Origin: CAVRXT01 sp963725655
GTDB taxonomy: Bacteria > Acidobacteriota > Terriglobia > Acidiferrales > UBA7541
Length of the DNA stretch: 64,000 nucleotides
Assembly (NCBI GenBank): GCA_963725655.1
Contig: CAVRYY010000002.1
Coordinates: forward strand, 558,001 to 622,000
Reading direction: 5' to 3'
Shown here one piece after another: positions 60,944 to 64,000 of this stretch. The notes beneath the pieces are model-generated. The model saw only the letters and a program-made list of their open reading frames with translations. It had not been told where the DNA came from and searched no databases. The translations under genes and the position numbers were made by a program. Position 1 is the first letter of the stretch. Every line of letters starts with the position of its first letter.

Positions 60944-62188
60944 ATGAATCGTTCGAGCCAAGCCGCGCCGTCCGCAACGCCCGATCCGGTGGCGCGTCCG
61001 CTGACGGTGCTGTGCATTACTTCCTACGAAAAGGGCCAGAGCTTCATCCGAGAGTGCAAGAAGCAGGGTTGCCGGGTGTTGCTGCTCACCGTCGATAAGC
61101 TGCGCGACGCGGATTGGCCGCGCGAGGCGGTCGACGAATTTTTCTACATGCCGGAGGAATTGCCGATCGCGGATTTGATTCGCGCGGTGAGCTATACCGC
61201 GCGGGCGCAGCCGATCGACCGCATCGTCGCGCTCGACGAATTCGATCTGGAAAACGCAGCGGCGCTGCGCGAGCACCTGCGCATTCCGGGCATGGGTCTT
61301 ACGTCGATGCGCTATTTCCGCGACAAGCTGGCGATGCGCGGGCGGGCGCAGGAATCGGGAATTCGCGTTCCGGCGTTCGCGCACGTTTTGAATTACGACG
61401 TGCTGAAGGATTTCATGGCGCGCCACAAGGCGCCGTGGCTGCTGAAGCCGCGGTCGCAGGCCTCCGGCATCGGGATGAAGAAAATTCATGATGCGGCGGA
61501 GCTGTGGCCGCTGCTGGATCGGCTGGGCGACGATCAGTCGTTCTATCTGCTGGAACAGTTCATTCCGGGCGATGTGTTTCACGTGGATAGCATCGTATCC
61601 GAGCGCGAAGTGGTTTTTGCCGAGGCGCATGCATATGGCAAACCGCCGCTGGACGTTTCGCACGCCGGGGGAATTTTTACGACGCGTACGTTGCCGCGCA
61701 CGTCCGCGGAATCGCTGGCGCTTCTCGACATGAACCGCAAGGTGATCGCGGAGATGGGGCTGGTTCGCGGGGTGACCCACGCGGAATTTCTTCGCGCGCA
61801 TGACGATGGAGCGTTCTACTTCATCGAAATTGCGTCGCGGGTGGGCGGCGCGTATATCTCGGACGCGATCGATGCCGCCACTGGCATCAACCTTTGGGCG
61901 GAATGGGCGCGCATCGAAGTGGGGGCAGGGAAGAAGCCTTATTCGCTGCCGCCGCATCGGCGCGATTTTGCGGGCGTGGTAATTTCGCTGGCGCGGCAGG
62001 AGCATCCGGACACTTCGGGGTACAACGATCCAGAAATCGCGCTGCGAATTCCGAAGAAGCATCACGCGGGTTTCGTCCTCAGGTCAAGCGATCCGGAGCG
62101 GGTTGCGGCGCTGCTGGATTCTTATGCGCGGCGGATCACGCATGATTTCTACGCTACGGAGCCGGTGCCGGAGAAGCCGACCACATGA
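60944..62188 (+). CDS. ATP-grasp ligase
   Basis: The 414-residue protein has a Rossmann-like N-terminal domain (LTVLCITSYEKGQSFIRECK) and an ATP-grasp domain: WLLKPRSQASGIGMKKI, FYLLEQFIPGDVFHVD, and FYFIEIASRVGGAYI with the metal ligands. The layout is like carbamoyl-phosphate-synthase-type and biotin-carboxylase-type ligases that form amides in small-molecule pathways. The ATG lies 97 bp after the esterase. Its stop overlaps the next start (ATGA). Confidence 0.85.
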   Translation: MNRSSQAAPSATPDPVARPLTVLCITSYEKGQSFIRECKKQGCRVLLLTVDKLRDADWPREAVDEFFYMPEELPIADLIRAVSYTARAQPIDRIVALDEFDLENAAALREHLRIPGMGLTSMRYFRDKLAMRGRAQESGIRVPAFAHVLNYDVLKDFMARHKAPWLLKPRSQASGIGMKKIHDAAELWPLLDRLGDDQSFYLLEQFIPGDVFHVDSIVSEREVVFAEAHAYGKPPLDVSHAGGIFTTRTLPRTSAESLALLDMNRKVIAEMGLVRGVTHAEFLRAHDDGAFYFIEIASRVGGAYISDAIDAATGINLWAEWARIEVGAGKKPYSLPPHRRDFAGVVISLARQEHPDTSGYNDPEIALRIPKKHHAGFVLRSSDPERVAALLDSYARRITHDFYATEPVPEKPTT

Positions 62189-62502
62189 CCGGAACGATTG
62201 TGAAGTGGGCACTTGCGGTGCTGGCGGGGACGCTGGCGGTGTTGTACTGCGGCGACTATGTGGTAATCAAAATTCGCGCCGCGAAATCGCCGAGCGCGGC
62301 GTTCACGGTGATGAAGTACCGGCCGACTATGGCCATACCGCACAAAGATGGGCGCCAGGAATTTGTTTTTGGGGACCCTACGACGGAAACCTGCGTCAAC
62401 TCGCTGTTCCCTCATTTTGGCGACCGGCCGTGCTGGTACGCCAGCAGCCAAGTCCGGTCGCCGATTCCGATGACGATTTTGCCCGTGGCGCGGGAGCGCT
62501 AA
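62185..62502 (+). CDS. Small membrane-anchored protein, unknown function
   Basis: This 105-residue protein has one N-terminal membrane helix (ALAVLAGTLAVLYCGDYVV) and a short soluble part with two cysteines (ETCVNSLF and RPCWYAS). Its ATG overlaps the ATP-grasp stop codon (ATGA), so the two are co-translated. No family is recognised. Confidence 0.65.
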   Translation: MTGTIVKWALAVLAGTLAVLYCGDYVVIKIRAAKSPSAAFTVMKYRPTMAIPHKDGRQEFVFGDPTTETCVNSLFPHFGDRPCWYASSQVRSPIPMTILPVARER

Positions 62503-62577
62503 CAACCAACGGCCCAGAGTTTTGCGGGTGACACCGTAACTTTTTAATGTTCTTCGTTTCCAACCCACTTAAAATCC

Positions 62578-62600
62578 GCACCCTTAACGGCGGAGGGTGT
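62578..62600 (+). terminator. Hairpin after the ATP-grasp/small protein operon
   Basis: CACCCT and AGGGTG form a 6-bp stem around nine bases, about 75 bp after the stop codon. No U-run follows (GTCCCCCGG), so it is a weak candidate terminator. Confidence 0.3.
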
Positions 62601-62688
62601 CCCCCGGCACCAAAGCTGAGACCAAGTTAAAATCGATGTTTACGAAATCCTTATAAATCACTCAGCACTTTCTCATTGATGATGGCAG

Positions 62689-62844
62689 ATGCTGGGAGGC
62701 ATGAGGCTGATCATCCTCGGCGTGATTTGCTTGATAGCTTGCAGCTTCCTGCTGTTTGTGCTCTTTGAGTGGGTGCTCGACGCGAAGCGCAAGGCGGCGA
62801 GCCATTCTGTAGCGGAGAGCGAAATTACCGAGCGGTTGGACTAG
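62689..62844 (+). CDS. 51-residue single-helix membrane protein
   Basis: The frame starts at ATG 62689 (or ATG 62701) and encodes one hydrophobic helix (LIILGVICLIACSFLLFVLF). A short charged tail with EWVLDAKRK and EITERLD follows. The clean hydrophobic-then-charged pattern looks like a real small membrane protein. Its end overlaps the convergent cupin gene by four bases. No family is recognised. Confidence 0.5.
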   Translation: MLGGMRLIILGVICLIACSFLLFVLFEWVLDAKRKAASHSVAESEITERLD

Positions 62845-63350
62845 GAGCGGGTGAGTTGCGCAATCAGTGCGCTGTGCTGGGGATAGGTGTGCTGTAGCTC
62901 CGCTCGCTTAGCCAGTTCGAAATCTTCGAAGTTAAAGCCCGGCGCGACGGTGCAGCCTACCAGCGCGAAGGTTGTGGGGTCTTTGGCGCGGGACGCAAAC
63001 CAGGATCCGGCCTTCACTACGGCCTGAAATACTTCGCCCGCCTCGACGCGTTTACCCAGCTGGATCTCCGAGTACCCGCCCGAGGGGTCGATCACATGGA
63101 TGACCAGCGCGCTGCCAGAATAAAAATGCCAGAGCTCGTCGGATTGGATGCGGTGAAAGGCCGAAAAATCCGCGGCGTCGAGAAGAAAATAAATGGCGGT
63201 GGATACCGGGCGTGGGCCGCGAAATTGCGCGGGCAGGGCGCTGTGGGGAATTACAATTTCGGAGGCGTAGGTAACGCGGTAATTGCCGCCCTCGGGATGA
63301 GGCGCGAGGCTGAGGTTCTTGATCCAGTCGGCAGCGCTGGGCGTCAACAC
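62841..63350 (-). CDS. Cupin_5 (DUF985) family protein
   Basis: The 169-residue protein has the DUF985 cupin pattern: LAPHPEGGNYRVTY, STAIYFLLDAADFSAFHRIQSDELWHFYSG, and GCTVAPGFNFEDFELA near the end. It has the usual family length. The function is unknown; a metal-dependent sugar or small-molecule role is often assumed. The ATG follows the end of the upstream transporter gene closely, so the two may be co-transcribed. Confidence 0.9.
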   Translation of the reverse strand: MLTPSAADWIKNLSLAPHPEGGNYRVTYASEIVIPHSALPAQFRGPRPVSTAIYFLLDAADFSAFHRIQSDELWHFYSGSALVIHVIDPSGGYSEIQLGKRVEAGEVFQAVVKAGSWFASRAKDPTTFALVGCTVAPGFNFEDFELAKRAELQHTYPQHSALIAQLTRS

Positions 63351-63360
63351 GGGGCTCCGA

Positions 63361-64000
63361 TCAGTCGATTCCCAATTTGTGCTGCATTTGCTCGAGGGAA
63401 ATGCCTTTGGTTTCGGGATAGATGAATAGCACCACGAAGAATTGAAGGAGGGTCATGCCGGCGAAAAACACGAAGGGGTAAGCGCCGGAACCCAGGGTAG
63501 CGACGTAGGGGAACGTCAGCGCGATGGCCGCGTTGGTGATCCAGTGCGCGGAACTGCCCAGGCTTTGGCCCTTGGAGCGAACGCGATTCGGAAATACCTC
63601 GCCGATGTATACCCAGATTACCGAGCCCTGGGAGATGGCAAAAAATCCGATGTACGCGACCAGCAACCAGACCAAATAATTCTGGTGGTGCTGGGAAAAG
63701 AATATTTGTGCAACGCCGGTGAGGCAGCCCACCATTCCCGCCGCGCCGATCAGCAAGAGCGTCTTGCGCCCGGCCTTATCGATCAGGGACATCCCGACCA
63801 GGGTGGCGACCAGGTTCATTGCGCCCACGCCCACCGCTTGCAGGTCGCCGGAAACCTTGCTGAATCCGGCGGCGGCAAAAATATCGTTCAAGTAATAGAG
63901 GATCGCGTTGATTCCCGCGAACTGGTTAAACATGCCGATGGTGATCGCCAGGAAAATCGGAAACCGATACTTCCAGCGCCACAGCGATTCGGCGTTTCCG
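63361..64000 (-). CDS. Sugar-porter MFS transporter, N-terminus cut off by the window
   Basis: Only the C-terminal 212 residues are in the window; the frame continues past 64000. NQFAGINAILYYLNDIF is the seventh-helix motif of sugar porters (QQxxGxNxxxYY-type). DKAGRKTLLLIG, GEVFPNRVRSKGQSLG and PETKGISLEQM are further hallmarks. It likely imports a hexose or pentose by proton symport. The stop is 10 bp before the cupin start. Confidence 0.9.
   Translation of the reverse strand, partial: GNAESLWRWKYRFPIFLAITIGMFNQFAGINAILYYLNDIFAAAGFSKVSGDLQAVGVGAMNLVATLVGMSLIDKAGRKTLLLIGAAGMVGCLTGVAQIFFSQHHQNYLVWLLVAYIGFFAISQGSVIWVYIGEVFPNRVRSKGQSLGSSAHWITNAAIALTFPYVATLGSGAYPFVFFAGMTLLQFFVVLFIYPETKGISLEQMQHKLGID

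Overview
The window looks like a chromosomal stretch of an Acidobacteriota genome, probably class Terriglobia (orders such as Bryobacterales/Acidobacteriales). This is an inference from a GC-rich composition, a very large Oar-like TonB-dependent receptor with an N-terminal carboxypeptidase-regulatory-like domain, a high-affinity group 1h [NiFe]-hydrogenase locus, and small dispersed palindromic repeats between (and once inside) genes. No rRNA, tRNA, CRISPR array, insertion sequence or prophage was recognised.

Layout. 1-4.5 kb: a cut-off B12-binding radical SAM protein, a YbiT-type ABC-F ATPase and a membrane/metallo-beta-lactamase pair. 4.5-20.0 kb: a complete, divergently arranged group 1h [NiFe]-hydrogenase locus. 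The minus-strand wing carries hypC-hypD-hypE-SIS protein-glutaredoxin-like-hypF. The plus-strand wing carries hhyS-hhyL-NifU-like-67 aa protein-DUF5947-DUF6084-481 aa protein-maturation protease-33 aa membrane peptide-hypA-hypB. About 530 bp with a perfect operator-like palindrome lies between the wings. The locus appears to hold everything needed to build an enzyme that oxidises trace H2, plus several proteins of unknown job. 20.0-24.9 kb: a GH39 glycosidase, a PduO-type cobalamin adenosyltransferase and a P1-family peptidase coupled to a sodium/solute symporter.

25.5-36.7 kb: a cellulose operon, bcsQ-bcsAB-bcsZ-bcsC, in which catalytic subunit and BcsB are one polypeptide and all genes overlap by 1-4 nt. 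36.7-42.0 kb: a LuxR regulator with a degenerate receiver, a truncated remnant and a protease-like protein that lacks its catalytic serine. Ten tandem copies of a 95-bp repeat with terminator-like hairpins follow, then a four-gene operon for an outer-membrane barrel, two c-type cytochromes and a CuA-type cupredoxin. 42.4-51.6 kb: the TonB-dependent receptor, an HPr-kinase-like protein, a nucleotidyltransferase fused to an MFS transporter, and glgX.

51.6-64.0 kb: a gene-poor stretch with degenerate repeats, then a group of ligase-type genes (YbdK-like carboxylate-amine ligase, an ATP-grasp protein broken by one extra G, a circularly permuted ATP-grasp protein, and further on two alpha/beta-hydrolase esterases and another ATP-grasp protein). 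These are followed by small membrane proteins, a cupin and a cut-off sugar transporter. The most unusual items are the HPr-kinase-like plus nucleotidyltransferase-MFS pair, the unexplained small proteins inside the hydrogenase locus, the pseudo-protease/pseudo-receiver module beside the 95-bp array, the CuA/cytochrome operon without a catalytic oxidase, and a palindromic repeat inserted in frame within hypF.
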